DNA from: Sphingopyxis sp. H053
GTDB lineage: Bacteria > Pseudomonadota > Alphaproteobacteria > Sphingomonadales > Sphingomonadaceae
NCBI RefSeq assembly: GCF_001468225.1
Contig: NZ_LNRU01000002.1
Coordinates: 434,001 to 498,000, forward strand
Direction of reading: 5' to 3'
Length of the DNA: 64,000 nt
Part shown: positions 37,128 through 46,692 of the stretch, in pieces
Position numbering within the stretch: position 1 is the first letter of the stretch
Layout: the number at the start of each line of letters is the position of its first letter
Position numbers and translations under genes: made by a program
The notes under the pieces: generated by a model
Told to the model about the DNA's origin: nothing
Seen by the model: the letters and a program-made list of their open reading frames with translations, nothing else
Databases searched by the model: none

Positions 37128-39829
37128 TTTTCATTCTCCTGTCCGGGACGAATCGACGCCCACCAGTTCGCGATCTCCTGCCGCGCCGCATCGTGCGCGG
37201 CAAGCAGTTGCGGCCAGCCGGGCTCGCCGCACTGGCTCGCCACCAATTGCCGCGCCGCGGCCGTCGGCGGCTCGCCCTCGGGCGCGGTGAGGCGCAGCAT
37301 CACGAGCATCCGCGCGAGCAGCCCGTGCGCGTCGACCACCTCGGGCGGGACGAGCCCCGCCGTTTTCATGCAGGCGAGCGCGGCAGAGATATTCGGGTCA
37401 TGGCACTGGCCGCTGACGAGCTGCGTCACCTGCATCGCGAATTCGAGGTCGACGAGCCCGCCCGGCCCGCCCTTGATGTCGAGCGCGCCGTTGGCGGGCT
37501 TGTGCGCGGCGATCTTGCGGCGCATCTCCGCCGCGTCGGCCGCGAGCTTTGTCGGGTCGCGCGGGATCGCAAGCAGATCGTCGATGATGCGCTGCACCTC
37601 CGCCTTCGCCGCATCCGAACCGTACACCGGCCGCGCACGGAGCAGCGCCATATGCTCCCACGTCCACGCTTCTTCGCGCTGGTATCGTTCGAAGCTGTCG
37701 ACGGTGACGACGAGCGGCCCCTGCGCGCCCTGCGGGCGCAGCCGCGTGTCGACGTCGTAGAGCTTGCCCGCCGCGGTCGGCACCGACATCGCGCCGGTCA
37801 CGCGCTGCGCGAGGCGGTTGTAATAGGTCGTCGCGCCGAGCGGGCGCGGCCCGTCGGATTCGGCGAGATGATCACCGGTGAAGAGATAGATGAGATCGAG
37901 GTCCGACGCATGCGTCAGCGCCCTGCCCCCGAGCCGCCCGAGCGCGAGCACGACAAGCTCGCTGTCGGGAACGCGGCCGTGCGCCGCGACGAATTCGGCG
38001 ACCGTCGCGTCGGCGAGCACCTGCAGCGCCGCCTCGGCAAGCTCCGAATAACCGCATGCGATCACCAGCGGGTCGGTCGCCCCCGCGACGAGCTGCGCGC
38101 CATAGGCGAAGCGCCGCTCGCCGACATGGTCGCGCACCCGGTCGAGCAATCGCTCATAATCGAGCGCAGCTAGCCCCGGCCGCCATTCTGCCGCCAGCTG
38201 CTCCTTGTTCGCCGGCGCGTCGAAAGCGCGCTGGTCGATCAGCCCCTCGATCAGCTGGGCGCGTGTGCCGAGCGCGTCGGCGAGCGTCGGTGCGAGTGAC
38301 AATATCCGCGTTGCGATGCGCGCCAGCGCCGGCTGCGCAGCGAGCAGGTGGAAGAAATTGATCGCGCTCGGCAGCCCCGCGACGAGCTTGTCGAAACGCG
38401 TCAGCGTCGCTTGCGGATCGGGCGCCGCGCCGAGCGCCTTGACTAGTTCGGGCAGCATCGTCTCGAGCGCGTCGAGTGCCGCGGGACTGCGCAGCGCGCG
38501 CAGCTTCCCGCCGCGCCATTCGGCGATCGTGCGCAGCGCGGCGTCGGGCGGGTCGAACCCCGCCGCGACCAATTGCACCGCGAGGCTGTCTTCGTCGCGC
38601 GGCAAGCCCGTCGTCACCGCACGCTCGGCGACGAGGCGGTCGTAACAGCCGCCGACGTCGGTCACGACGGGCTCGAGCATCGCGAGCAAAGCCGCGCCAT
38701 CGGGCTCGCCGTCGAGCCGCGCGACGCAATCGAGCGCCGCTTCCTGGGTGGGAAGACAATGCGTCTGCTGGTCCTCGATCATCTGGAGTCGGTGTTCGAT
38801 CCTGCGCAGCGTCGCATAGTGGCCCGACAGGCGATTAGCGTCGTCCAGCTCGATCCGCCCCGCCGCGGCGAGCGCCGCGAGCGCATCAACGGTCGCCTTA
38901 ACGCGCAGCGACGGATCGCGCCCGCCGTAGATGAGCTGATGAACCTGCGCGAAAAACTCGATCTCGCGGATGCCGCCGCGCCCGCGCTTGAGGTCGAAGC
39001 CCGGCCCGAACGCCTGCCCCTGCGCGAAATGGTCGCGAATCCGGTCGCTCATCGCGCCGATTTCCTTGAGTTGCCGGAAATCGAGGCTGCGGCGCCAGAT
39101 GAAGGGCTGGATCGCCGACAGGAATTGCTCGCCGAGCATGCGGTCGCCCGCCGACGCGCGGCTGCGGATGAACGCCGCCTGCTCCCACGCGAGCGCCTCG
39201 GATTCATAATAGGAGATCGCCGCGTCCACCGGCAGCACGATCGGCGTCACCTCGGGATGCGGACGGAGGCGGAGGTCGACGCGCAGCACATGGCCATCGC
39301 CGGTGCGCGCCGACAAGATTTCGGTCATCCGCCGCGCGATCCGCACCGCCGCCTCGCCCGGATCGTCGCGCTGGCGGCGCGGCAGCGTTTCGGGATCGAA
39401 AATCAGGATCGGGTCGATGTCCGACGAGTAATTGAGCTCGTAACTGCCAAGCTTGCCGAGCGCGATCACTGCGAGGCCGCGCGGCTCCTCGCCGGGCACA
39501 CGTTCGGCGAAAGCCGCCGCGAGCGCCGCATCGCACGCTGCATCAGCGAAGTCCGACAGCAGCCGCGTCGTCGTCGCCACATCATGCTCGCCCGACAAAT
39601 CGCCGAGCGCGAGCAGCAGCGCCATCCGCCCGCGCCACTGGCGCAGCGTCCGCATGATATCGTCATCGACCGGCGGCGGCGCGACCGCCGCGAGCGCAGC
39701 ATCGGTGCCTTCGCCAAGATATCGCGCAACGTCGTCGGGGTAGAGTTCGGCGAGCCGCGCGAGGAAGGGCGCGTGCGTACCAAGCCGGTCGAGCGCCGAC
39801 TGGCGGCGGGAAGCGTCGGTGACAGTCAT
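37124..39829 (-). CDS. glnE: Bifunctional glutamine synthetase adenylyltransferase/adenylyl-removing enzyme
   Basis: 901 residues with two nucleotidyltransferase domains. The first, adenylyl-removing, carries LGSYELNYSSDIDPILIFD. The second, adenylylating, carries LGGRALTHASDLDLIYLF. Between them is a helical linker binding PII. It turns glutamine synthetase off or on in response to PII uridylylation, so it acts in nitrogen control. Length is normal (E. coli 946). First gene of the glnE-bcp-DUF455 unit. Confidence 0.95.
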   Translation of the reverse strand: MTVTDASRRQSALDRLGTHAPFLARLAELYPDDVARYLGEGTDAALAAVAPPPVDDDIMRTLRQWRGRMALLLALGDLSGEHDVATTTRLLSDFADAACDAALAAAFAERVPGEEPRGLAVIALGKLGSYELNYSSDIDPILIFDPETLPRRQRDDPGEAAVRIARRMTEILSARTGDGHVLRVDLRLRPHPEVTPIVLPVDAAISYYESEALAWEQAAFIRSRASAGDRMLGEQFLSAIQPFIWRRSLDFRQLKEIGAMSDRIRDHFAQGQAFGPGFDLKRGRGGIREIEFFAQVHQLIYGGRDPSLRVKATVDALAALAAAGRIELDDANRLSGHYATLRRIEHRLQMIEDQQTHCLPTQEAALDCVARLDGEPDGAALLAMLEPVVTDVGGCYDRLVAERAVTTGLPRDEDSLAVQLVAAGFDPPDAALRTIAEWRGGKLRALRSPAALDALETMLPELVKALGAAPDPQATLTRFDKLVAGLPSAINFFHLLAAQPALARIATRILSLAPTLADALGTRAQLIEGLIDQRAFDAPANKEQLAAEWRPGLAALDYERLLDRVRDHVGERRFAYGAQLVAGATDPLVIACGYSELAEAALQVLADATVAEFVAAHGRVPDSELVVLALGRLGGRALTHASDLDLIYLFTGDHLAESDGPRPLGATTYYNRLAQRVTGAMSVPTAAGKLYDVDTRLRPQGAQGPLVVTVDSFERYQREEAWTWEHMALLRARPVYGSDAAKAEVQRIIDDLLAIPRDPTKLAADAAEMRRKIAAHKPANGALDIKGGPGGLVDLEFAMQVTQLVSGQCHDPNISAALACMKTAGLVPPEVVDAHGLLARMLVMLRLTAPEGEPPTAAARQLVASQCGEPGWPQLLAAHDAARQEIANWWASIRPGQENEK

Positions 39830-39883
39830 CGGTGGTGGCTATCGCTTGCGATGCAGTATGAGGCAAGGCGGTTCAGGGGAATC

Positions 39884-39973
39884 CGTCGCCCCCGCGAAGG
39901 CGGGGGCCGCCGGCATCCTTACTCAGCGTCTCCGTACAAGCCGACAGCGGCCCCCGCCTTCGCGGGGGCGACG
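39884..39973. repeat. Palindromic dispersed repeat (REP-like), copy C
   Basis: Perfect 27-bp inverted arms (39884-39910 and 39947-39973) of the CGTCGCCCCCGCGAAGGC family, followed by CTTTTTT. It fills the space between the glnE start and the phyR stop. Confidence 0.9.
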
Positions 39974-39981
39974 CTTTTTTC

Positions 39982-40776
39982 TCAGGCCGGAATCGTCGAT
40001 TCGTCGAAGAACAGCACCTGCGAGATCGCCGCGCGCAGCGTCGCGGGCTGATACGGCTTGGTGAGCAGGAAGGCGGGCTCGGGCCGGTCGCCGGTCAGCA
40101 GCCGTTCGGGGAAGGCGGTGATGAAGATGACGGGCACCTTCACTTCGGTCAGGATTTCCTGCACCGCCTCGATCCCCGAACTGTTGTCGGCGAGCTGGAT
40201 GTCGGCGAGCACGAGGCCCGGCTGATGCTTCTGCGCTTCGTCGACCGCCTCGCGGTGCGTCGTCGCGACGCCGACGACGTCGTGGCCGAGTTCGCGGACG
40301 ATCATTTCGATGTCCATCGCGATGATCGGCTCGTCCTCGATGATCAGGATGCGCGCGCGCGTCTGGCGGTCGATCTCGTCGGTCGCGTCCGAAATCAACG
40401 TGCGCACCGCCTCGGCGTCGCGGCCGATGATCCGTCCGGTGTCCTCGAAGCTGAAACCCTCGACCGCGGTGAGGAGCAGCGCCTGCCGCGCGAGCGAAGG
40501 AATCCGGCGCAGACGGGCATCGGCAATCGCGATATCGGACAGCGCGCCGTCGTCGGCCGCGGTCGCCTGTTCGGTCATCAGCCCGAAATTGTCATGCACC
40601 AACCGGTAAAGCTGAATCCGCAAATCGGCGCCGGTATCGACCGCGCCGGGGTTCGCAACGAGCGTTTCGAGCAACCGCGCAACCAGTGCATCGCCGCTTT
40701 GCTGGCTCCCGGAAATGGACCGGCCATAGCGCCGCAGATAGGGAAGATGCGGCGCAACCGACTGACCCAATGACAT
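39982..40776 (-). CDS. phyR: General stress response regulator PhyR
   Basis: 264 residues. Residues 1-135 are an ECF-sigma-like domain (sigma2- and sigma4-like helices, with IPSLARQALLLTAVEGFSFEDTG). Residues 142-262 are a receiver domain with phospho-acceptor Asp192 in LVLADIQLA and the Lys in LLTKPY. Phosphorylated PhyR binds NepR through its sigma-like domain and frees the sigma factor EcfG. The ATG is preceded by GGAGG. It is divergent from nepR, which is the classical arrangement, but no ecfG gene is in the window. Confidence 0.95.
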   Translation of the reverse strand: MSLGQSVAPHLPYLRRYGRSISGSQQSGDALVARLLETLVANPGAVDTGADLRIQLYRLVHDNFGLMTEQATAADDGALSDIAIADARLRRIPSLARQALLLTAVEGFSFEDTGRIIGRDAEAVRTLISDATDEIDRQTRARILIIEDEPIIAMDIEMIVRELGHDVVGVATTHREAVDEAQKHQPGLVLADIQLADNSSGIEAVQEILTEVKVPVIFITAFPERLLTGDRPEPAFLLTKPYQPATLRAAISQVLFFDESTIPA

Positions 40777-40876
40777 ATTTTACCTCCTGATAGCCGCACA
40801 TATTTTGGCGGACGCGTCCGGAAAAGGGACAAACGCCCGTGCTTCCCCCGCACCATCCGATATATTTCAACCTTTG

Positions 40877-40902
40877 GGAACGATTTAGCCGCAAAATAGT
40901 TT
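40877..40902 (+). promoter_or_regulatory. EcfG-type general stress promoter for nepR
   Basis: GGAAC-N17-GTTT (GGAAC at 40877-40881, GTTT from 40899), close to the alphaproteobacterial EcfG consensus GGAAC-N16/17-CGTT. It points at nepR, 84 bases upstream of its start. It suggests that nepR is controlled by the sigma factor it inhibits. Confidence 0.7.
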
Positions 40903-40985
40903 CATCGGGAAGGAACAAACGCGCCATTGCGCTTTGGTGTACGCGCGGTTAGCAAAAGGTCCCATGTCCAGCGGATACCTCGATA

Positions 40986-41156
40986 ATGTCGTCTAAAACC
41001 GGTTCGCCACGCAGCGAGACCTCCGGAAAGGACGCGGATAAAAAACCTTCCGCCAAGGGGCAGGACGTTAACGGCGCCCTGCGCCGCGCCTATGAGTCCA
41101 CCGTCGACGAAGATATTCCGCAGTCGTTGCTCGACCTGCTCGGCAAACTCGACTGA
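40986..41156 (+). CDS. nepR: Anti-sigma factor NepR
   Basis: 56 residues, MSSKTGSPRSETSG at the start, a basic polar linker, then the NepR core ALRRAYESTVDEDIPQSLLDLLGKLD (read as ALRRAYESTVDED plus IPQSLLDLLGKLD). The core is the two-helix region that clamps EcfG and is taken over by PhyR. It sequesters the stress sigma factor in unstressed cells. It is divergent from phyR and ends three bases from the tgt stop. The usual downstream ecfG is missing here. Confidence 0.92.
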   Translation: MSSKTGSPRSETSGKDADKKPSAKGQDVNGALRRAYESTVDEDIPQSLLDLLGKLD

Positions 41157-41159
41157 TTT

Positions 41160-42284
41160 TCAGCGCCGGTAACGCGCGTCGAAATCGCTTTGAAACGACG
41201 CGAAACGGCCCGCGGCGATCGCGTCGCGCATATCCTGCATCAGATCCTGATAATAATGCAGATTATGCTGCGTCATCAGCATCGCGCCGAGCATCTCGCC
41301 CGAGCGTACGAGGTGGTGCAGATAGGCGCGCGACCAGGTCGTGCACACCGGGCAGCGGCAATCGGCATCGAGCGGCGCCGGATCCTCGGCGAATTTCGCG
41401 TTGCGGATATTGATCGGGCCGTCGCGGGTGAACGCCTGTCCGTTGCGCCCCGACCGCGTCGGCAGCACGCAATCGAACATGTCGACCCCGCGCGCAACCG
41501 CGCCGACGAGGTCGTCGGGCTTGCCGACCCCCATCAGGTAGCGCGGCTTGTCGGCGGGTAGCTGTCCCGGCGCATAATCGAGCACCCCGAACATCGCCGC
41601 CTGCCCCTCGCCCACCGCAAGCCCGCCGATCGCATAGCCGTCGAAACCGATGTCGGTCAGCGCCGCCGCCGAACGCGCGCGCAGCGTCGCGTCGAGCGAG
41701 CCCTGCTGGATGCCGAACAGCGCCGAGCGCGCGGCATGCTCCTCGCCCGCGTCGAAGCCGGCGCGGCTGCGCGCCGCCCAGCGCATCGATCGCTCCATGC
41801 TCGCCTCGGCGCGCTTGCCATCGACGCCGTTCGGCGGGCATTCGTCGAACGCCATCACGATGTCGCTGCCGAGCAGGCGCTGGATTTCCATCGATCGCTC
41901 GGGGGTCAGCATATGACGCGAGCCATCGAGGTGGCTCTTGAACGCGACGCCCTCCTCGCTCTGCTTGGTCAGCGCCGACAGGCTCATCACCTGATAGCCG
42001 CCGCTGTCGGTCAGGATCGGCCGGTCCCAGCCCATGAAATTGTGAAGCCCGCCCAGCCGCGCCATGCGCTCGGCGGTCGGGCGCAGCATCAGGTGATAGG
42101 TATTGCCAAGGATGATGTCGGCGCCGGTCGCGCGCACCTCGGCGGGGCGCATCGCCTTCACCGTCGCCGCGGTGCCCACGGGCATGAAGGCGGGGGTGCG
42201 AATCTCGCCGCGCTGCATCCGGATCACGCCCGTGCGCGCGGCGCCGTCGGTCGCGGCGATCGAAAAGGCGAATCTGTCGGTCAT
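41160..42284 (-). CDS. tgt: tRNA-guanine transglycosylase
   Basis: 374 residues of the TGT barrel. It has [11 protein letters not shown] with the catalytic-side Asp, AFDECPP, the nucleophile region around [20 protein letters not shown], and the zinc site CRCPVC followed by HH. It swaps guanine-34 for preQ1 in queuosine tRNAs. QueA, the next enzyme in the pathway, lies 13.4 kb upstream on the same strand; the two genes are adjacent in many relatives. Confidence 0.97.
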   Translation of the reverse strand: MTDRFAFSIAATDGAARTGVIRMQRGEIRTPAFMPVGTAATVKAMRPAEVRATGADIILGNTYHLMLRPTAERMARLGGLHNFMGWDRPILTDSGGYQVMSLSALTKQSEEGVAFKSHLDGSRHMLTPERSMEIQRLLGSDIVMAFDECPPNGVDGKRAEASMERSMRWAARSRAGFDAGEEHAARSALFGIQQGSLDATLRARSAAALTDIGFDGYAIGGLAVGEGQAAMFGVLDYAPGQLPADKPRYLMGVGKPDDLVGAVARGVDMFDCVLPTRSGRNGQAFTRDGPINIRNAKFAEDPAPLDADCRCPVCTTWSRAYLHHLVRSGEMLGAMLMTQHNLHYYQDLMQDMRDAIAAGRFASFQSDFDARYRR

Positions 42285-42331
42285 GGCGCGCGCCTATGGC
42301 GGGGGGAGCGCGAAAAGTCGAGGCCGCGAGA

Positions 42332-42466
42332 ATCCTCCCTGCGGCGAAGCCATGGGGAGGTGGCCGCGCGAAGCGCTGACGGAGGGGCCGGTGAGTGAGG
42401 TTGCCGCCCCTCCACCATCGCCTTCGGCGACGGTCCCCCTCCCCACGGCTTCGCCGCAGGGAGGAT
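42332..42466. repeat. Large imperfect palindromic repeat (GATCCTCCC type), copy 2
   Basis: A 135-bp element with arms ATCCTCCCTGCGGCGAAGCC and the matching complement at the far end, and the shared inner sequence GCGCGAAGCGCTGACGGAGGGG. It has the same boundaries and inner core as the 189-bp copy at 19035-19223. Confidence 0.85.
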
Positions 42467-42473
42467 CAAGACG

Positions 42474-42962
42474 TCAGGCCTTCGCGTGCTCGCTCGACGG
42501 TTCGTCCTCGGCGGCTTTCGCCTTTTCCTTCGGCTTTTCCTTCTCGAATATCTTGATGAGCTCGCGCTTCTTCGCGTCCGACAGCCCCTTTTCGGCCTGC
42601 GGGAACATCTCGTCCTCCTCCTCGTCGATATGGTGGAGGTAACGTTCCTTCATCGACCGGAAGCGCGTGAGCCAGCCGGTCGAGGCAAAGTCCATCTCGT
42701 AAAGTTCGGTCAGAAAATCCTCGATCTCCTTATGCTCGGCAACGCTGTGCTGCGCTTCGTCGCGGAGATCGGGGTTCGCGAGCATCGTCGCATAGAGCGA
42801 CATTTCCTCCGACGCCGCATGCGCGGTCACCTCGACGCGGAAGGCTTCGAACAGATAGCGTCGCTCGTCGCTGTCGCCCTGCGTTTCATCGATGCGGGCG
42901 AGAAGCTCGCGATGGCGGTCGTGGTCGGCCTTCAGTCGCGCAAAGATTTTGGTCTCGGTCAT
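42474..42962 (-). CDS. Hemerythrin HHE domain-containing protein
   Basis: 162 residues, a four-helix bundle with iron ligands in LKADHDRHREL, EVTAHAASEEMSLY, AEHKEIEDFL and RYLHHIDEEEDEMFP. A Lys/Glu-rich charged tail ends the protein. It probably binds a di-iron centre and oxygen or nitric oxide in the cytoplasm. It lies eight bases from the large palindromic repeat. Confidence 0.88.
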   Translation of the reverse strand: MTETKIFARLKADHDRHRELLARIDETQGDSDERRYLFEAFRVEVTAHAASEEMSLYATMLANPDLRDEAQHSVAEHKEIEDFLTELYEMDFASTGWLTRFRSMKERYLHHIDEEEDEMFPQAEKGLSDAKKRELIKIFEKEKPKEKAKAAEDEPSSEHAKA

Positions 42963-43023
42963 GTCGGTCTCCGTCGGTGGGCGGTCGGAGAGAGAACGGG
43001 TCAGCCCAGCGAGGGTTCCGGCC

Positions 43024-45210
43024 TCAGGCCGCCTTCCAGTCGCTCGTCGTCGTGAAAGACGGCAGCGCCAGCGCCGCAGTCGACTGGGTCGCGGCCGCGA
43101 TCAGATAGGGCGAAACGCGGTGGCGCGTGCAGAGCCCGCCATTGCCGTCGCTGACCATCGTCTGTTCGAATTCGACCCCCTGCTGGTGCCTCATCGAACG
43201 GCGGACGATCGCGGTGACGAGCTGTCCTTCGCCGAAATCGATCACGAAGCGCGTGCCGACGGGCACGTCGAGCAGACCCTCGATGAAGGCGCCGGTCGCC
43301 GACAGGTTGCGGATCACGACGGCATAGCGGTGGTTGTCATGGATCGCGCCCACTTTGCGGAACAGCGAGAAGCGGTCGTTGCGCTGGCGCGCCGGGCCCG
43401 CCGGCTTGATCGTCCACGTCCCCTCGGCATGATCGAGCAGCTCGGCCTGCGGCACCGCCCTGCTATAGACATAGCCCTGGACATGGCTGACGTTGAGCTT
43501 GCGGATGAGTTCGAGCTGGTCGAGCGATTCGATGCCTTCGGCGGTCGTTTCCATCTCGAGCGCCTCGGCGAGCGCGACGATCGCGGCGATGATCGCGCCG
43601 TTGCGCGACCCCGGGATCGTCGCGTCGCGGACAAAGCTCTGATCGATCTTGATCTTGTCGAACGGCGCGGATTGCAGATAGGCGAGCGACGAATAGCCGG
43701 TGCCGAAATCGTCGAGCGCCAGGCGAACCCCCAGCGCCTTCAGCGCCTTGAACATCCGCGCGGTCTCGGCGGTATCGCCCAGGAACACGCTTTCGGTGAT
43801 TTCCAGTTCGAGCCGGCCCGGCGCAAGCCCGGTCGCGCCAAGCGCCTTGGCGACGACTTTCGGCAAGTCGGCATTCGCGAACTGGATCGGCGAGACGTTG
43901 ACGGCCACCCGCATGTCGCCCGGCCAGTTCGCCGCATCTTCGCACGCCGTGCGCAGCACCCACTCGCCGAGCGCCCAGATCAGGCCGGCTTCCTCGGCGA
44001 TCGGAATGAATACGGAAGGAGAGATCACGCCGCGTTCGGGATGGGCCCAGCGGATCAGCGCCTCGACCCCGCTCACCATGTTCGATTTGGAATGGACGAC
44101 CGGCTGATAAACCAGCGCCATCTCGCCGCGCACCAGCGCGTCGCGCAGATCATCCTCGAGCGCGCGGCGATCTTCGGCCGCGGTGTGGAGGTCGCTCGAA
44201 TAAAAGGCGAACCGTCCGCGGCCGTTCCCTTTTGCCGCATAGAGCGCAAGATCGGCGTTGCGGACGAGGTCGTCGCTGCTCAAGCCGTCGAAGGGCGCGA
44301 TCGCGACGCCCACCGACGCGCCGATGATGCAGCGGCTGCCCTCGACCGAATAGGGCTGCGACAGGCTGGCGATGATGTCGGCGGCCATGTCGCCCAGCTT
44401 GCCGCGATCTTCGATGTCGGGAAGGATGATCTGGAATTCGTCGCCGCCAAGACGGCTGACCATCTCCTTGTCGCCGACGATCTTGAGCAGACGTTCGGCG
44501 ACCTGTTTGAGCAGCGCATCGCCCGCCGGATGGCCGAGCGTGTCGTTGACCTGCTTGAAGCGGTCGAGGTCGAGCAGCATGATCGCGCACGAACGTTGCT
44601 GCTGCGCAAAGGCCGCGAGCGTCGTGTCGAGCTTTTTCGAAATGGCGAAGCGGTTGGCGAGCCCGGTCAGCGAGTCATAGAGCGCAAGCCGCGAGGCGTC
44701 CTCGGCCGAGCGGCGCTGCGCGGTCACGTCGGCCCCGCTGCCGCGATAGCCGGTGAACTTGCCGCCGCCGTCGAACTGCGGCCGGCCCGAAATCGCCCAC
44801 CAGCGGTCGTCGCCTTCGAACGCACTGCGCAGTGGCAGCTTGTCGAATTTCGATTGTTTGGTGAGGAGGAAAGGCAAGGTGCGCTGGCGCTCGCCATGGC
44901 TGTCGACGGGCAGGAACAGGTCGGTGAAAACGGTGCCGAGCAGCGCGCCGGCCGTTCGCCCCATCAATCGCGCCACCGAATCGGTGATATAGGTCAGCCG
45001 GCCCTTGGCATCGGTCGACCAGAACCAGCCCTGGCCGCTTTCCTCGTAATTCTGGAGCAGCAGCAGCGCTTCGTGGGTGTGCAGGTTCGCCGCGGTATCG
45101 CCGCGCTGCTTGCCGATACGCGAGCCGATCAAGCCGAAAAAGCCGCGCTGGCCTTCATCGGCTTCGTCATCCCTCCGATCGCCCGAATCGATCCGCGATG
45201 GACTGTCCAT
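43024..45210 (-). CDS. PAS-GGDEF-EAL-PilZ protein (c-di-GMP turnover)
   Basis: 728 residues. In order: a PAS domain (about 50-165), GGDEF with intact RLGGDEF (about 180-335), EAL with GVEALIRW and the catalytic segments LALDDFGTGYSS and KIDQSFVRD (about 350-600), and a C-terminal PilZ domain with VIRNLSATGAFIEG (about 620-710). It may make, break and bind c-di-GMP; both catalytic signatures look intact. PilZ at the C-terminus suggests product-linked feedback. It is 58 bases upstream of the hemerythrin gene and next to the pilus cluster. Confidence 0.9.
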   Translation of the reverse strand: MDSPSRIDSGDRRDDEADEGQRGFFGLIGSRIGKQRGDTAANLHTHEALLLLQNYEESGQGWFWSTDAKGRLTYITDSVARLMGRTAGALLGTVFTDLFLPVDSHGERQRTLPFLLTKQSKFDKLPLRSAFEGDDRWWAISGRPQFDGGGKFTGYRGSGADVTAQRRSAEDASRLALYDSLTGLANRFAISKKLDTTLAAFAQQQRSCAIMLLDLDRFKQVNDTLGHPAGDALLKQVAERLLKIVGDKEMVSRLGGDEFQIILPDIEDRGKLGDMAADIIASLSQPYSVEGSRCIIGASVGVAIAPFDGLSSDDLVRNADLALYAAKGNGRGRFAFYSSDLHTAAEDRRALEDDLRDALVRGEMALVYQPVVHSKSNMVSGVEALIRWAHPERGVISPSVFIPIAEEAGLIWALGEWVLRTACEDAANWPGDMRVAVNVSPIQFANADLPKVVAKALGATGLAPGRLELEITESVFLGDTAETARMFKALKALGVRLALDDFGTGYSSLAYLQSAPFDKIKIDQSFVRDATIPGSRNGAIIAAIVALAEALEMETTAEGIESLDQLELIRKLNVSHVQGYVYSRAVPQAELLDHAEGTWTIKPAGPARQRNDRFSLFRKVGAIHDNHRYAVVIRNLSATGAFIEGLLDVPVGTRFVIDFGEGQLVTAIVRRSMRHQQGVEFEQTMVSDGNGGLCTRHRVSPYLIAAATQSTAALALPSFTTTSDWKAA

Positions 45211-45420
45211 CAAACAAACTCTTCAACTGGTCCCCACACGCCCGCTGCTATGCCGACAAGGAATTGCGATAGTGTAAATATCTAAGGGTTTTCCGGAAAC
45301 CGTGCCGTTTGAGGACGTTGCCGGCATCGCGCGCCCGCGGCGCGGGGCGGCCCTCGTGACTTTCGGGCGCCCTGCCCTATTTACCGTTCGGCGAAGCCAA
45401 ATGTTAATATCGGGCTCGCG

Positions 45421-46095
45421 ATGGATGCGCGCATGGCGATGACTGTGTATCTCGACAACACGCCGCGATCGGCCGGAAATGGCCGGGCGTCGCGCCGGCA
45501 ATTGCGGCTTCCGCTCCACGGGTCGAAGGCGGCGGGCGCCGAAATCGAGGCGCTGGTCCACAATATTTCGGCCACAGGCATGCTCGTCGAAAGCAAAGTG
45601 CCGCTCGCGATCGGCGAGATCGTCGAGGTCAATCTGCCGCACAGCGGCAAAACCGCCACCCGCGTGATCTGGACCAGCGGCGGCATCGCGGGATGCCAGT
45701 TCGAAATACCGATCTCGCCCGCGACGCTCAGCGCCGCGCAGCTGCGAAGCGTGGTGGGCGTCGATGCGCCCGCGCCCGACCACCAGCTCGCCCCTGCGGA
45801 AAGCTTCGGCGTCCGCCTGCAGCGGCTGCGAACGGCAAAGGAGCTGACTCAAGGGCAGCTCGCCGCCCATTTGGGGGTCAGCGAACCGTCGATTTCCGCC
45901 TGGGAGCTCGACAAGGCGCGGCCCAAAGCCGGCCGGATGGAAGCCTTGTCGCTCGCGCTCGGCGTCGAAATCGCCGAACTCCTCGGCATTGACGAGGCCG
46001 AAAATCTGAACGAGCTGGTCGCGAAAGCCAAGGCGCAAATCGCCAAGGCGGCCGGCGTCAGCCCGGGCAGCATCAAGTTCACGATCGAGATGTGA
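45421..46095 (+). CDS. PilZ-XRE fusion regulator (copy 1)
   Basis: 224 residues. Residues 15-110 are a PilZ domain with the c-di-GMP signature (RASRR and NISATGM). Residues 125-190 are an XRE helix-turn-helix (RLQRLRTAKELTQGQLAAHLGVSEPSISAWE). The C-terminal tail ends KFTIEM. It is a likely transcription factor that responds to c-di-GMP. It is immediately beside the chaperone-usher pilus genes and converges on them. A paralogue sits at the other end (53124). Confidence 0.85.
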   Translation: MDARMAMTVYLDNTPRSAGNGRASRRQLRLPLHGSKAAGAEIEALVHNISATGMLVESKVPLAIGEIVEVNLPHSGKTATRVIWTSGGIAGCQFEIPISPATLSAAQLRSVVGVDAPAPDHQLAPAESFGVRLQRLRTAKELTQGQLAAHLGVSEPSISAWELDKARPKAGRMEALSLALGVEIAELLGIDEAENLNELVAKAKAQIAKAAGVSPGSIKFTIEM

Positions 46096-46109
46096 CCCGC
46101 CGGTCGCGC

Positions 46110-46150
46110 AAACACAAAACCCTCCGACGTCGCCGGAGGGTTTTGTGTTT
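46110..46150. terminator. Bidirectional terminator with 17-bp perfect stem
   Basis: AAACACAAAACCCTCCG-N7-CGGAGGGTTTTGTGTTT, with T-rich ends on both strands. It separates the PilZ-XRE gene from the convergent pilus operon. Confidence 0.93.
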
Positions 46151-46168
46151 GGCCGTAACTGGCTGGCG

Positions 46169-46582
46169 TCAGGTCGGAATGATCGTCAGCTCGAAACGAT
46201 CGGTATCGAAGCCCTGCTCACCGGGCACCGCCGCGATGGGGCGTTCCCGGACCCGCGGACCGGTCGCGCGGCTGAGCACCGCACGGCCCGAGCCGTTGAG
46301 GATAATCTCGTCATTTCCGGCGATGATCCGGGCGCCTTCCAGCGAACCCGGCGCATAGTTGATCACAAGATCATAACCCGTCGGCGCGTTGCAATATTCA
46401 CGGAAGCTGCCCAGCGACACGGCATTGCCGCTGATCGCGCCGAATCCCGTCGCCTGATGCTGCACCGTGCAATGCACGGGCACCGTCAGGCTGAGGTTGA
46501 AGCCGAACGTGGCCGCCGTGGCGGTCGTCGGCGCCGCAGCGAGTACGAAGCTCGCAACGCCGAGCGAGAATTTCTGAATCAT
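46169..46582 (-). CDS. Small secreted protein, possible pilus subunit
   Basis: 137 residues with a signal peptide ending near ATAATF. A hydrophobic-polar alternating body follows, with LSLTVPVHCTVQHQATGFG and a Cys pair (37 and 64). It resembles the spore coat protein U-like pilus subunits but the match is weak. It is the last gene in the pilus operon, 110 bases after the preceding gene. Confidence 0.6.
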   Translation of the reverse strand: MIQKFSLGVASFVLAAAPTTATAATFGFNLSLTVPVHCTVQHQATGFGAISGNAVSLGSFREYCNAPTGYDLVINYAPGSLEGARIIAGNDEIILNGSGRAVLSRATGPRVRERPIAAVPGEQGFDTDRFELTIIPT

Positions 46583-46692
46583 CCGCCAAACCTTTCCGCC
46601 TGTAGGCCGAAGCTGTTGGATGATTGTTTAGGCTCGCAAATCTAACATTCAGTTAAGGCGCGCCGCCGGACGACGCGGCCGGAGCGGGTGCG

